Source: Paenibacillus sp. (GTDB taxonomy: Bacteria; Bacillota; Bacilli; Paenibacillales; YIM-B00363). Taken from it: DNA of 64,000 nucleotides. The notes under the pieces were generated by a model. It did no database searches, had not been told where the DNA came from, and saw only the letters and a program-made list of their open reading frames with translations. Location of the stretch: contig NZ_JAPSKE010000002.1 in assembly GCF_031177825.1 (NCBI RefSeq), positions 62,001 to 126,000 of the forward strand. Reading direction: 5' to 3'. Both the position numbers and the translations under genes were made by a program. Positions 46,743 to 55,501 of the stretch are shown piece by piece. The stretch's first letter is position 1, and each line of letters starts with the position of its first letter.

Positions 46743-47930
46743 ATGAACGATTCGAAGGTGCGCTTTCAGCCGGCCGCCCGCATGACGGAGCTGCCGAAGC
46801 AATTTTTCGCGTCCTTGGTGAAGAAGGCGAACGCCGCGACGGCCGCGGGCCGCGACGTCATCAATCTCGGGCAGGGCAATCCGGACCGTCCGACGCCGGG
46901 TACGATCGTCGAAGCGATGAAGCAAGGCGCGGAAAATCCGCAGTTCCATAGATACTCCCCGTTCACGGGGTACGCGTTCCTGAAGGAAGCGGTCGCCGAG
47001 CGGTATCGGCTCGATTACGGCGTGACGTTGGATCCGGAGAAGCAAGTGGCGATCCTGTTCGGCGGCAAAGCCGGACTCGTCGAGATCAGCCAAATCATGC
47101 TGAACCCGGGCGACGTCGCCCTCGTGCCGGATCCGGGCTACCCCGATTACTGGTCGGGCGTCGCGATCGCCGGCGGCCGCATGACGACGATGCCTCTGAC
47201 GGAGGCGAATGGCTACCTGCCGGATTATAACGCCGTCGCGCCGTCCGATTTGGAAAAGGCGAAGCTGTTGTTCGTCAATTACCCGAACAACCCGACGGCC
47301 GCGATGGCTCCCGCCTCGTTCTACCGGGACACGGTCGAGTTCGCGGCGAAGCACGGCATTCTTGCGGTGTCCGACTTCGCGTACGGGGCGATCGGCTTCG
47401 ACGGCCGACGGCCGGTCAGCTTCCTCGAGACGCCGGGCGCGATCGACGTCGGTATTGAAATTTACACTTTGTCCAAAACTTACAATATGGCCGGGTGGCG
47501 CGTCGGCTTCGCGCTCGGCAACGAGGAAATCGTCGCGCAGATCAACCTGCTGCAGGACCATTTCTACTGCAGCCTGTTCGGCGGCGTGCAGTGGGCGGCG
47601 CGCGAGGCGCTGCTCGGACCGCAGGATTCCGTGCGCGCGCTCGTAGCGACGTATGAATCGCGGCGCGACGCGCTGTACGGCGCGCTGGCGGAAATCGGCT
47701 GGCGGCCGTCGAAGCCGGAAGGCTCGTTTTTCTGCTGGCTGCCGGTGCCGAACGGCTACACGTCCGCTTCGTTCGCGGACAAGCTGTTAGACGAGGCCGA
47801 CATCGTCGTCGCGCCGGGCATCGGCTTCGGGGAGCACGGCGAAGGGTACGTTCGTCTCGGGCTGCTCACCGACGAAGCGCGGCTGCGCGAGGCGGCGGCG
47901 CGGATCGGGCGGCTCGGCATTTTCGGATAA
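46743..47930 (+). CDS. mtnE: PLP-dependent aminotransferase, methionine salvage type
   Basis: A 395-residue class I/II aminotransferase. It shows NLGQGNPDRPTP, YSPFTGYAFLKEA, FVNYPNNPTAA and the PLP lysine in YTLSKTYNMAGWR near residue 242. MtnE transfers an amino group to 4-methylthio-2-oxobutanoate to make methionine. The sequence closely recalls Bacillus MtnE (YkrV), and the neighbour is mtnU. GGAGG lies nine bases ahead of ATG 46743. Other aminotransferase roles, such as LL-diaminopimelate aminotransferase, are less likely. Confidence 0.9.
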   Translation: MNDSKVRFQPAARMTELPKQFFASLVKKANAATAAGRDVINLGQGNPDRPTPGTIVEAMKQGAENPQFHRYSPFTGYAFLKEAVAERYRLDYGVTLDPEKQVAILFGGKAGLVEISQIMLNPGDVALVPDPGYPDYWSGVAIAGGRMTTMPLTEANGYLPDYNAVAPSDLEKAKLLFVNYPNNPTAAMAPASFYRDTVEFAAKHGILAVSDFAYGAIGFDGRRPVSFLETPGAIDVGIEIYTLSKTYNMAGWRVGFALGNEEIVAQINLLQDHFYCSLFGGVQWAAREALLGPQDSVRALVATYESRRDALYGALAEIGWRPSKPEGSFFCWLPVPNGYTSASFADKLLDEADIVVAPGIGFGEHGEGYVRLGLLTDEARLREAAARIGRLGIFG

Positions 47931-47978
47931 TGGAAGATTGTCGGAATTAGAGAGAAGGTTCGCTTCAGGAGACGGGAG

Positions 47979-48746
47979 TTGGCTAGGATGACGGAGATCG
48001 GAACCCGCACGGGGACGCTCAACCTGCTGTTCGATTTGGATGATACGCTTATCCATTGCAATAAATATTTCGACTTGGTCATCGACCAATTCGCGGATCT
48101 GCTCGAGACGTGGTTCGCCTCGCATCGGCTGTCCAAGGAAGATATCAAGAAGAAACAGCTCGAGCTCGATCTGGCGGGCATTCACGTCCACGGGTTCGCC
48201 GCGGAGCGGTTCCCCGAATCGTTCGCGGAGACGTACGACCATTACAGCGACATGTTCGGACGGGACCCGGATCCGGAAGAACGTCAGCGCCTGCTCGACT
48301 TGGGCTATACGGTGTACGACAGCGAATTCGAGCTGTACCCGCATGTCGTGGACACGCTGTCGCGGCTTCGGTCCGAAGGGCATCTCCTCTCGCTGTACAC
48401 CGGCGGCGTGGAGAACATTCAACGCGCCAAGGTGGAGAAGGTGAATCTGGGGCCGTTCTTCGGGGATCGCATCTTCGTCGCCCAACATAAGAACGCCGAA
48501 GCGCTCGAACGCATTCTGACGACGATGGGCTTCGACCGTTCGCGGACGTGGATGATCGGCAACTCGCTGCGCACCGACATCGCTCCGGCGGTCGCCTGCG
48601 GCATCGGCGCGGTGTACATTCCCCCGCTCTCCAATTGGGCGTTCGACTTGGTCGACATTCCGGTCGGGGAATCGGAGAGGCTGCTGCGGCTGGAGTCGAT
48701 CTCGCAGGTGCCGGCGGCGTTCGCCGGGCTGCGGCAGCATCGCTAA
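47979..48746 (+). CDS. HAD family hydrolase (HAD-IA type)
   Basis: A 255-residue phosphatase-like protein. Motif I is LFDLDDTLIH (nucleophile and acid/base Asp), motif II YTGG, and the final motif GNSLRTDIAPA. A helical cap lies between residues 25 and 100. TTG 47979 with AGGAGA six bases upstream and ATG 47988 with GGGAG nine bases upstream are both possible. It follows mtnE by 48 bases and could be co-transcribed, but it is not MtnX; the substrate is unknown. Confidence 0.88.
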   Translation: MARMTEIGTRTGTLNLLFDLDDTLIHCNKYFDLVIDQFADLLETWFASHRLSKEDIKKKQLELDLAGIHVHGFAAERFPESFAETYDHYSDMFGRDPDPEERQRLLDLGYTVYDSEFELYPHVVDTLSRLRSEGHLLSLYTGGVENIQRAKVEKVNLGPFFGDRIFVAQHKNAEALERILTTMGFDRSRTWMIGNSLRTDIAPAVACGIGAVYIPPLSNWAFDLVDIPVGESERLLRLESISQVPAAFAGLRQHR

Positions 48747-48755
48747 GAGTCACCG

Positions 48756-48784
48756 TTTACACGCGCCTGGAATACTCGTATAAT
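48756..48784 (+). promoter_or_regulatory. Sigma-A promoter of the argS T-box transcript
   Basis: TTTACA and a consensus TATAAT with 17 bases between, ten bases after the HAD gene stop codon. Confidence 0.75.
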
Positions 48785-48790
48785 AGTTCG

Positions 48791-49117
48791 ATAATCATTG
48801 GAAGTTGAAATGCCATCGTCGTTGACCGGGACAGTAGCGCGCGACCGACGGAACAGCGAGCCGGGCATGGTGGAAGCCGGCGCCGAACGAGCGTATGTAA
48901 AGCGAAACGCACCCGCGAGACGATTCGCCCATGCTCCGACGCGCCTTCTTCGGCGAGGTCGGTACGCGGCAGGCGGATCCGGGTCGCCCCCGTTACCGGG
49001 CGTCGAGCGGTCGATGCGGCGCGGTTCGCGCGAGGGTCGGCACGAAGAGTGGCACCGCGGGAGTTCGCAACCTCTCGTCTCTTAGGGATATTTCCCTGGA
49101 GGCGAGAGGTTTTTTTG
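48791..49117 (+). promoter_or_regulatory. T-box riboswitch, arginine type, upstream of argS
   Basis: A transcribed leader of about 330 bases. It holds a Stem I region with AGTA at 48834-48837 and GGTGGAAGCC in the distal part, the T-box sequence TGGCACCGCGG at 49050-49060, and a terminator at 49070-49117. The proposed specifier is CGC (Arg) at 48908-48910, followed by A and then the closing CCCG. The TGGC bulge would pair with a tRNA bearing G at the discriminator position, as in many tRNA-Arg. Uncharged tRNA-Arg would prevent termination and raise argS expression. Confidence 0.9.
49070..49117 (+). terminator. Regulated terminator of the argS T-box
   Basis: ACCTCTCG pairs with CGAGAGGT, with an inner AGGGA/TCCCT helix, followed by eight T residues. 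It competes with the antiterminator formed by the T-box sequence. Confidence 0.88.
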
Positions 49118-49173
49118 TCGTCCGCCTGCGGATCGGAACGAATGGAATCTAACAACCCAAGGAGGAAGACGCG

Positions 49174-50859
49174 ATGATGATGGAGACGATCGGCGAGTGG
49201 ATCGCACCGTATTTGCAAGTACCGAAGGAGGAAGCGGCGCGACGACTCGAGACGCCGCCGGATCCGGCGCTCGGGGACGCCGCCCTGCCCTGCTTCGCCC
49301 TCGCGCGCGAAATGCGGAAGCCGCCGCAGGCGATCGCCGCGGAGCTTGCCGGACGCATCGCGCACCCGATGCTGACGTGCCGCGCGGTCGGCGCCTACGT
49401 AAACTTCGCGCTGCGCCGCGAGGCGTTCGCGCCGCGCTGGCTCGACGCCGTCGAAGCGCCCGCCTTCCGCGCCTCTCGGGCGCCGCGCGGCGAGCGGGTC
49501 GTCATCGACATGTCGTCGCCGAACATCGCGAAGCCGTTCGGCATCGGCCATCTTCGTTCGACCGTGATCGGGAACGCGCTGCGCCACATCCTGACGGCCG
49601 ACGGATACGACGTCGTCCGCGTCAACCATCTCGGCGACTGGGGCACCCAATTCGGCAAGATGATCGCCGCGTACCGGGCCTGGGGCGACGACGCGGCGCT
49701 CGAGCGCCGGCCGCTCGCCGCGGCGCTCGAGCTGTACGTCCGCTTCCACGAGGAAGCGGAACGCGACCCGCGGCTCGAAGAAGAAGCCCGCGCTTGGTTC
49801 GCGAAGCTCGAGCAAGGCGACGAGGACGCCGCGAAGCTATGGCGCTTCTTCGTCGACACGAGCCTTCAAGAATTCCGCCGCATCTACGACCGGCTCGGCG
49901 TCGAATTCGAATACGAGCTCGGCGAGAGCTTCTACAACGACAAGATGCAGCCCGTCGTCGATCGGCTCCAAGCCGCCGGACTGCTCGAGACGAGCGACGG
50001 CGCGCAAGTCGTCCGCCTCGACGACCAAGGACTGCCGCCTTGCATCATCCTAAAGTCCGACGGCTCCTCCATCTACGCGACGAGAGATGTGGCGACGGCG
50101 ATCTACCGTCGGGAGACGCTGAAGGGCGACCGGCTGCTATATGTGGTGGGATCGGAGCAGGCGGTGCATTTCCGCCAGGTGTTCGAGGTGCTGAAAAAGC
50201 TGGGGTACGCGTGGGCCGACGCATGCGCGCACGTGCCGTTCGGCTTGATGCGGGTCGAGGGCAAGAAGATGTCGACGCGCAAAGGGCGGGTCGTCATGCT
50301 GGAGGACGTGCTGAACGAGGCGGTCCTGCGGGCGACCGCGGTCATCGCCGAGAAAAACCCGGCGCTGCCGGACCGAGAGGCGGTCGCCGAAGCGGTCGGG
50401 ATCGGCGCGGTCGCGTTCGGGGATTTGAAGCACGACCGCGAAGGGGCGATCGACTTCCGGCTGGAAGAGGCGGTCCGGTTCGAAGGCGAGACCGGACCGT
50501 ACGTCCAATACACGCACGCGCGGATTCGCACGCTGCTCTCCAAGGCCGAACCGTCGGCGCTCGAGGCGGCGGCTCCCTGCCCGGCCGCGCTCGCCGGCGA
50601 CGACGCATGGGCGCTTCTCAAGCAGCTGTCCGGTTACCCGGCGGCGGTGCGCGAAGCGGCGGAGCGGCTCGCGCCTTCGATCGTAGCGCGATACGCCCTC
50701 GACGTCGCCAAGGCGTTCAACCGCTTCTATCACGCCGAGCGGGTGCTCGTCGACGACCCGGCCGAAGCCGCGGCGAAGCTCCGTCTGGCGCGAGCGGCCG
50801 CCGATACGCTGCAAGCCGCCCTCGGTTTGCTCGGCGTGAAGGCGCCGGAACGGATGTAA
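49174..50859 (+). CDS. argS: Arginyl-tRNA synthetase
   Basis: A 561-residue class I synthetase that charges tRNA-Arg. An Arg-tRNA N-terminal domain covers residues 1-85; the HIGH signature is FGIGHLRS near residue 127, and the KMSKS loop appears as KKMSTRKGRV near residue 370. The C-terminal half is the helical DALR anticodon-binding domain. AAGGAGG precedes ATG 49174. Expression is controlled by the T-box directly upstream. Confidence 0.96.
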   Translation: MMMETIGEWIAPYLQVPKEEAARRLETPPDPALGDAALPCFALAREMRKPPQAIAAELAGRIAHPMLTCRAVGAYVNFALRREAFAPRWLDAVEAPAFRASRAPRGERVVIDMSSPNIAKPFGIGHLRSTVIGNALRHILTADGYDVVRVNHLGDWGTQFGKMIAAYRAWGDDAALERRPLAAALELYVRFHEEAERDPRLEEEARAWFAKLEQGDEDAAKLWRFFVDTSLQEFRRIYDRLGVEFEYELGESFYNDKMQPVVDRLQAAGLLETSDGAQVVRLDDQGLPPCIILKSDGSSIYATRDVATAIYRRETLKGDRLLYVVGSEQAVHFRQVFEVLKKLGYAWADACAHVPFGLMRVEGKKMSTRKGRVVMLEDVLNEAVLRATAVIAEKNPALPDREAVAEAVGIGAVAFGDLKHDREGAIDFRLEEAVRFEGETGPYVQYTHARIRTLLSKAEPSALEAAAPCPAALAGDDAWALLKQLSGYPAAVREAAERLAPSIVARYALDVAKAFNRFYHAERVLVDDPAEAAAKLRLARAAADTLQAALGLLGVKAPERM

Positions 50860-50943
50860 CCCGCGTCGATGCGGCGGCCGGATGAGGACCGAACGCCAGC
50901 AGCCCGTCGTACTGGATGTATGCGTATCCTGCTGCCGCGCAGG

Positions 50944-50964
50944 CGAGAGGATCTAGTCCTCTCG
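50944..50964. terminator. Possible hairpin between argS and the convergent gene
   Basis: A perfect 8-bp stem CGAGAGGA/TCCTCTCG with a TCTAG loop lies between the convergent stops of argS and the 230-residue protein. No clear T run on either side. Confidence 0.35.
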
Positions 50965-50968
50965 GCCC

Positions 50969-51661
50969 CTAGGACGTCGGCGCGGAACATCCGGCGCGGA
51001 CCGATTCGAGCGAGCGGATCCACGCCCGCGTTTCGTTCTCCGTTAAACCGAAGGATCGCACGGCGTACCGGCGGCTCCCGTCCTGCCAAGCGATGTCGAT
51101 CGCCGGCTTCGGCGCGGCCGGGGTCATCCTTGGCAGCGGCGAAGCCGACGGCGACGGCGGGACCGATTCGGACGAGCCGGAGGCGTCAAGTTGTTCGTCG
51201 ATCGGCGATTGCGTCAGCTCCAACAGCCCGCCGTTCGCGAATTCGAATCGGATCGTCGCCGACTCGCCCTCTACGGTCGCCCAGTCGAGCTGCCGATAGC
51301 GGTCATCCGCTTCCGGAGGCAGCGACAACGCAAAGCCCGCGGCGCAGGCGACCTCGGCGGACGGCGACTTCCGCACGACCGGCGACGCGAGCGCGACCGG
51401 CCCCGCAAGCGCGACGGCGTCGCCCTTCTTCCTTCCCGCACCGGCCGCCGCCGGCGGCGGCGTCTCGGCATCGTCGACGGCGGCGATCCGCACCTGCGGC
51501 CGCGCCTCCTCCCGCGCCTCCTCCCGCGCCTCCGTTCGAACGGCGGTTTCCGGGATCGTCGGCCCTGGCGCCCAAGAAAGACGGTCTTGTCCGCCCAACG
51601 CGAAGATGAGAAAACACATGAGAAGGATCGAGCCGTACGACATTTTGTACACTTGCCTCAC
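50969..51661 (-). CDS. Membrane-anchored or secreted protein of unknown function, DUF4367-like C-terminus
   Basis: A 230-residue protein on the strand opposite to argS and proB. A hydrophobic segment at residues 10-25 is followed by a low-complexity Glu/Ala/Arg/Pro linker with EAREEAREEARPQ. The C-terminal part (YRQLDWATVEGESATIRF and IDIAWQDGSRRYAVRSFGLTENE) resembles the DUF4367 pattern seen in anti-sigma-like and lipoprotein-sorting-like proteins; this is an inference. The start is uncertain: GTG 51661, GTG 51652 or ATG 51643. Codon use is normal for the window. Confidence 0.65.
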   Translation of the reverse strand: MRQVYKMSYGSILLMCFLIFALGGQDRLSWAPGPTIPETAVRTEAREEAREEARPQVRIAAVDDAETPPPAAAGAGRKKGDAVALAGPVALASPVVRKSPSAEVACAAGFALSLPPEADDRYRQLDWATVEGESATIRFEFANGGLLELTQSPIDEQLDASGSSESVPPSPSASPLPRMTPAAPKPAIDIAWQDGSRRYAVRSFGLTENETRAWIRSLESVRAGCSAPTS

Positions 51662-51729
51662 CTCTTACTCTTGAAGACGACGTTCGGCGCCAAGATGTTG
51701 CGAACGGGCGGCGAATGCGCGGACGCTTA

Positions 51730-51759
51730 TTTACAAACCGCGGCGCGGGATGGTATAGT
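51730..51759 (+). promoter_or_regulatory. Sigma-A promoter of the proBAC T-box transcript
   Basis: TTTACA and TATAGT with 18 bases between, directly upstream of the T-box leader. Confidence 0.65.
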
Positions 51760-51765
51760 ATTGAA

Positions 51766-52073
51766 AAACTTCATTACCCTAACGTGAAGAAGGGGCCAGT
51801 AAGCGTTCGAACGGGCGTACAGAGAACGGATTCGTCAGCTGGAAGAATCCGTCGCCGCAGGACACGCCGACCCACCCCGGAACGGCCGGCGACGAGTCGG
51901 ACAGTGCGCTCTCCTGATATGAGGGCATGGAGCCGGACGGCATCCTTACGACGACGCGCGATGCGCGAGCGTCGCCCGATTGCCGTCAATAAAGGTGGTA
52001 CCGCGGGAGCAACCGACACGAGCAGCTTTCGTCCTTTAACGATTGAAGGATGAAGGGCTGTTCTTTTTATTTT
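51766..52073 (+). promoter_or_regulatory. T-box riboswitch, proline type, upstream of proBAC
   Basis: A leader of about 310 bases with the T-box sequence TGGTACCGCGG at 51996-52006 and a terminator just after it. In Stem I, GGGGCC then AGTA on the 5' side faces GACCCACCCC on the 3' side, so the specifier is probably CCC (Pro) at 51871-51873, followed by A and the closing CCCC. TGGT fits a tRNA with discriminator A, as in tRNA-Pro. Uncharged tRNA-Pro would switch on proline synthesis, as known for Bacillus proBA. Confidence 0.9.
52021..52073 (+). terminator. Regulated terminator of the proBAC T-box
   Basis: AGCAGC, TTTC and TCCTT arms pair with AAGGA, GAA and GGCTGTT, followed by CTTTTTATTTT. 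Confidence 0.82.
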
Positions 52074-52099
52074 GGGAAAACAAGGAGGCGCCGTCCGTC

Positions 52100-53209
52100 A
52101 TGACCGGCACGAATCGACGACGCACCGTCGTCAAGATCGGCAGCAGCTCGCTCACCGCGACCGAGGGAGGCTTGCGAAGAGAACAAATCGATTATTACGC
52201 GGAGGAGCTTGCGAAGATCGCGGCGACCGGCGAACAGGTCGTGCTCGTCACGTCCGGCGCGGTCGCCGCCGGCTTCGCTCGGCTCGGGTTCGCCAAGCGG
52301 CCCAAGGCGACGCACGAGAAGCAAGCGTCGGCCGCCGTCGGCCAAGCGCTTCTGATGCAAGCGTACAACGAAGCGTTCGCGAGCCGCGGTCTCGTCGTAG
52401 CGCAGGTGCTGCTCACCCGCTACGATTTCTCGGCGCGGGGTCGCATCCGCAACGCGTCCGCCACGCTCGAGGAGCTGCTGAATCGGGGCGTCATCCCGAT
52501 CATTAACGAGAACGACACCGTCTCCGTCAACGAGCTGAAGTTCGGCGACAACGACACGCTGTCCGCGTTGGTCGCGAATCTCGTGCAGGCCCGCTGTCTC
52601 GTCATCTGCACCGACATGAACGGACTGTATACCGAAGACCCGCGGAAAAATCCGAACGCGCGTCGCATCGACCGCGTCTCCGAGTTGAACGACGACTTGT
52701 TCCGGATGGCCGGCGGGAGCGGCTCCTCCGTCGGCACGGGCGGCATGCGTTCGAAGCTCGAAGCGGCCCGCATCGCCATACGCGGCGGGGTACGGACGTT
52801 CATCGGCCGCGCGAGCGCGCCGGGCGACGTGCTTCGAGCGGCGACGGGCGAAGGCGACGGCACGTATTTCGACGCCGAGCTTCAGAAGCTGTCGGTGAAG
52901 AAGCAATGGGTCGGCTTCCACTCGGTGCCGCAGGGCTGCGTCGTCGTCGACGACGGCGCCCGCCGGGCGCTCGCGGAAGGCGGCAAGAGCCTCCTCCCCG
53001 CCGGCGTCAAGCAAGTCGAGGGCGAGTTCCACCCGGGGGACGTCATCGAGGTCGCGCTCGAGGACGGCAAGCGGATCGGGCGAGGCGTCGTCAACTACGC
53101 GGCTTGGCAGCTGCAAGCGGCGGCCGGCCTGTCCTCGGAGGAAGTGCTGAGGCGGCTGGACGTATCGCGCATCGAGGTCATCCATCGCGACGAATGGGTC
53201 TTATTTTAA
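52100..53209 (+). CDS. proB: Glutamate 5-kinase
   Basis: A 369-residue amino-acid kinase with a C-terminal PUA domain (from about residue 275). It phosphorylates glutamate in the first step of proline synthesis. Markers are VVKIGSSSLT, VTSGAVAAG, IINENDTVS, FGDNDTLSALVA and GTGGMRSKLEAA. ATG 52100 is chosen because AAGGAGG lies 11 bases upstream; the frame upstream runs into the T-box terminator. First gene of proBAC. Confidence 0.95.
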   Translation: MTGTNRRRTVVKIGSSSLTATEGGLRREQIDYYAEELAKIAATGEQVVLVTSGAVAAGFARLGFAKRPKATHEKQASAAVGQALLMQAYNEAFASRGLVVAQVLLTRYDFSARGRIRNASATLEELLNRGVIPIINENDTVSVNELKFGDNDTLSALVANLVQARCLVICTDMNGLYTEDPRKNPNARRIDRVSELNDDLFRMAGGSGSSVGTGGMRSKLEAARIAIRGGVRTFIGRASAPGDVLRAATGEGDGTYFDAELQKLSVKKQWVGFHSVPQGCVVVDDGARRALAEGGKSLLPAGVKQVEGEFHPGDVIEVALEDGKRIGRGVVNYAAWQLQAAAGLSSEEVLRRLDVSRIEVIHRDEWVLF

Positions 53210-53237
53210 CTATGTACCGAGTTGGGGGAATGAACGA

Positions 53238-54485
53238 ATGAGCGAAGTTAGAGACAAGGCGACTCTCGCCAAGCGGACGACGAGCCGCATGGGAATTCTA
53301 TCGACGGAAGCGAAGAACGCCGCGCTGCGGAGCATCGCCGACGCGCTGATCGCGCGAACCGGCGAAATCGTAGAAGCGAACGCGGAGGATCTGGCGCGCG
53401 GACGCGACGGCGGCATGTCGACGTCGCTGCTCGACCGGCTCGCGCTGACGCCGCAGCGGATCGAAGCGATGGCGCACGGCGTACGGGAAGTCGAGGCGCT
53501 GCCGGATCCGGTCGGCGAACCGCTCGCCGACATCGAGCGTCCGAACGGCCTTCGCATCCGTCAGGTGCGCGTGCCGCTCGGGCTGATCGGCATCATCTAC
53601 GAAGCGCGGCCGAACGTCACCGTCGACGCGGCGTCGCTGTGCCTCAAGACCGGCAACGCGGTGCTGCTCCGCGGCGGCTCCTCCGCGTTGTCCTCCAACG
53701 CCAAGATCGTCCAGGTGATCCAAGACGCGCTCGCGGCGACGGACGTGCCGCCGGAGGCGGTGCAGCTCGTGAACGATCCGAGCCGCGGCTCCGTCGACGA
53801 GATGCTGAAGCTGAACGGCCTGCTCGACTGCGTCATCCCGCGCGGCGGCGCCTCGCTCATTCAGACGGTGGTGCGGAACGCGACGGTTCCCGTCATCGAG
53901 ACGGGCGCCGGAATTTGCCACACCTACGTCGACGCGTCGGCCGATCCGGCCATGGCGCTCGACATCGCGCTCAACGCGAAGGTGCAGCGTCCCTCGGTTT
54001 GCAACAGCATGGAGACGCTGCTCGTGCACCGGGACTTCGCGGCCGTCCACCTCGCGGCGTTCGCCGAAGCGTTCCGCGAACGGAACGTGGAGCTGCGCGG
54101 ATCCGAAGACGCCAGAGGGCTTATCGAGTGGATGGAGCCGGCCGGCGACGAGGATTACGCGACGGAATACAACGATTATATTTTGAATGTGAAGATCGTC
54201 GATGGCCTCGATGCGGCGCTCGACCATATCGACCGGTTCGGCACGCGTCATTCCGAGTGCATCGTCACGAACGACGCGGCGAACGCGCGCCGCTTCCTGC
54301 AAGAGGTCGACGCGGCCGCCGTCTACCATAACGCCTCCACCCGCTTCACGGACGGCTTCGAATTCGGCTTCGGCGCCGAAATCGGCATCAGCACGCAGAA
54401 GCTCCACGCCCGCGGTCCGATGGGCTTGCCGGCGTTGACGTCGTCCAAGTTCGTCGTCGTCGGAGACGGTCAAATTCGACAGTAG
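53238..54485 (+). CDS. proA: Glutamate-5-semialdehyde dehydrogenase
   Basis: A 415-residue aldehyde-dehydrogenase-fold enzyme that reduces gamma-glutamyl phosphate with NADPH. Visible are PLGLIGIIYEARPNVT near residue 115, the catalytic Cys in PSVCNSMETLL near residue 255, and STRFTDGFEFGFGAEIGIST. It follows proB by 28 bases. A long open frame on the opposite strand across proA-proC is a shadow. Confidence 0.96.
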   Translation: MSEVRDKATLAKRTTSRMGILSTEAKNAALRSIADALIARTGEIVEANAEDLARGRDGGMSTSLLDRLALTPQRIEAMAHGVREVEALPDPVGEPLADIERPNGLRIRQVRVPLGLIGIIYEARPNVTVDAASLCLKTGNAVLLRGGSSALSSNAKIVQVIQDALAATDVPPEAVQLVNDPSRGSVDEMLKLNGLLDCVIPRGGASLIQTVVRNATVPVIETGAGICHTYVDASADPAMALDIALNAKVQRPSVCNSMETLLVHRDFAAVHLAAFAEAFRERNVELRGSEDARGLIEWMEPAGDEDYATEYNDYILNVKIVDGLDAALDHIDRFGTRHSECIVTNDAANARRFLQEVDAAAVYHNASTRFTDGFEFGFGAEIGISTQKLHARGPMGLPALTSSKFVVVGDGQIRQ

Positions 54486-54497
54486 AGGAGAATCCCC

Positions 54498-55364
54498 ATG
54501 CTTAAAGAACAAACGATCGCCTTCATCGGCGCCGGCTCGATGTCCGAAGCGCTGCTGCGCGGCATCGTCGAGGCGAAGCTTGTCCGTTCGCTGTCCGTCG
54601 TCGTGTTGAACCGGCATAACCGAAGCCGATTGGACGACTTGAAGTCGGCCTACGGCATCCGCGTGCCGGAGACGAACGACGACGCGGAGCGGCAGCGCCT
54701 CGTCCGGGAAGCCGACATCGTCGTGCTCGCGGTGAAGCCGAAGGACGTCGGCGCCGCCATGACCGAATTCCGGGACGCCTTCCGCCCCGAGCAGCTGCTG
54801 CTGTCGGTCGTCGCGGGGCTGTCGATCGATACGATCGAGCGGCTGCTCGGCCGCGCGCAACCGATCGTCCGAACGATGCCGAACACGTCTTCGACGATCG
54901 GCCTCGGCGCCACGGGCATCGCCTTCTCCTCCTCCGTCTCCGCCGAACAGCGCGAGATGGCGCTGCAGATGCTGCGCGCGGTCGGGAAAGCCGTACCGCT
55001 CGACGAGGGGCTGCTGAATCTCGTCACGGGCGTCTCCGGCTCCGGTCCGGCGTACGTGTATTACCTGATGGAAGCGATGATCGACGCCGGCGTGCAAGGC
55101 GGACTGACCGAGCGAGAGGCCCGCGAGCTCGTCGTCCAGACGGTGCTCGGCGCGGCGCATATGGTCGATTCGACCGGCGAAGACCCGGCCGCGCTCCGCG
55201 CCAAAGTGACGTCTCCGAACGGCACGACGTACGCCGCCATTCAGCATCTGGAGTCGTTCCGCTTCCGGGACGGCCTCGTGCAGGCGATCGGCCGCGCGTC
55301 CGCCCGCGCCGGCGAGATGGGCGACGACATCGCGACCGCGGTGCTGCAGCAAGCGAAGGAATAA
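54498..55364 (+). CDS. proC: Pyrroline-5-carboxylate reductase
   Basis: A 288-residue enzyme that reduces pyrroline-5-carboxylate to proline. The Rossmann motif IAFIGAGSMSEALL is at residues 8-21, AVKPKD near residue 80, RTMPNTSSTIGLG near residue 120, and the C-terminal dimerisation helices hold VTGVSGSGPAYVYYL. It lies 12 bases after proA, so all three proline steps form one T-box-controlled operon. Confidence 0.96.
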   Translation: MLKEQTIAFIGAGSMSEALLRGIVEAKLVRSLSVVVLNRHNRSRLDDLKSAYGIRVPETNDDAERQRLVREADIVVLAVKPKDVGAAMTEFRDAFRPEQLLLSVVAGLSIDTIERLLGRAQPIVRTMPNTSSTIGLGATGIAFSSSVSAEQREMALQMLRAVGKAVPLDEGLLNLVTGVSGSGPAYVYYLMEAMIDAGVQGGLTEREARELVVQTVLGAAHMVDSTGEDPAALRAKVTSPNGTTYAAIQHLESFRFRDGLVQAIGRASARAGEMGDDIATAVLQQAKE

Positions 55365-55378
55365 CGCACGCCCCTTCC

Positions 55379-55420
55379 GACCGCCCGGACCGGCTCCTCC
55401 GCCGTCCGGGCGGTTCTGTT
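55379..55420 (+). terminator. Terminator of proBAC
   Basis: A 10-bp stem CCGCCCGGAC/GTCCGGGCGG with a 13-base loop, followed by TTCTGTT, 16 bases past the proC stop. Confidence 0.75.
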
Positions 55421-55434
55421 GCGCCCGGCCCAAA

Positions 55435-55463
55435 TTTACCCTTTCCTTCTTTTCTTGTATAAT
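55435..55463 (+). promoter_or_regulatory. Sigma-A promoter of mtnWXB
   Basis: TTTACC and TATAAT with 17 bases between. The predicted leader is only about 30 bases, too short to hold a SAM riboswitch. Confidence 0.75.
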
Positions 55464-55501
55464 GGAATGATGTTCAAACCTAACGAAGGCGGTGGTTTCC
55501 G

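Noticed and set aside
53298..55433. 711-codon minus-strand frame across proA and proC
   Set aside because: Shadow of two well-recognised genes on the plus strand; Arg/His-rich with no domain.
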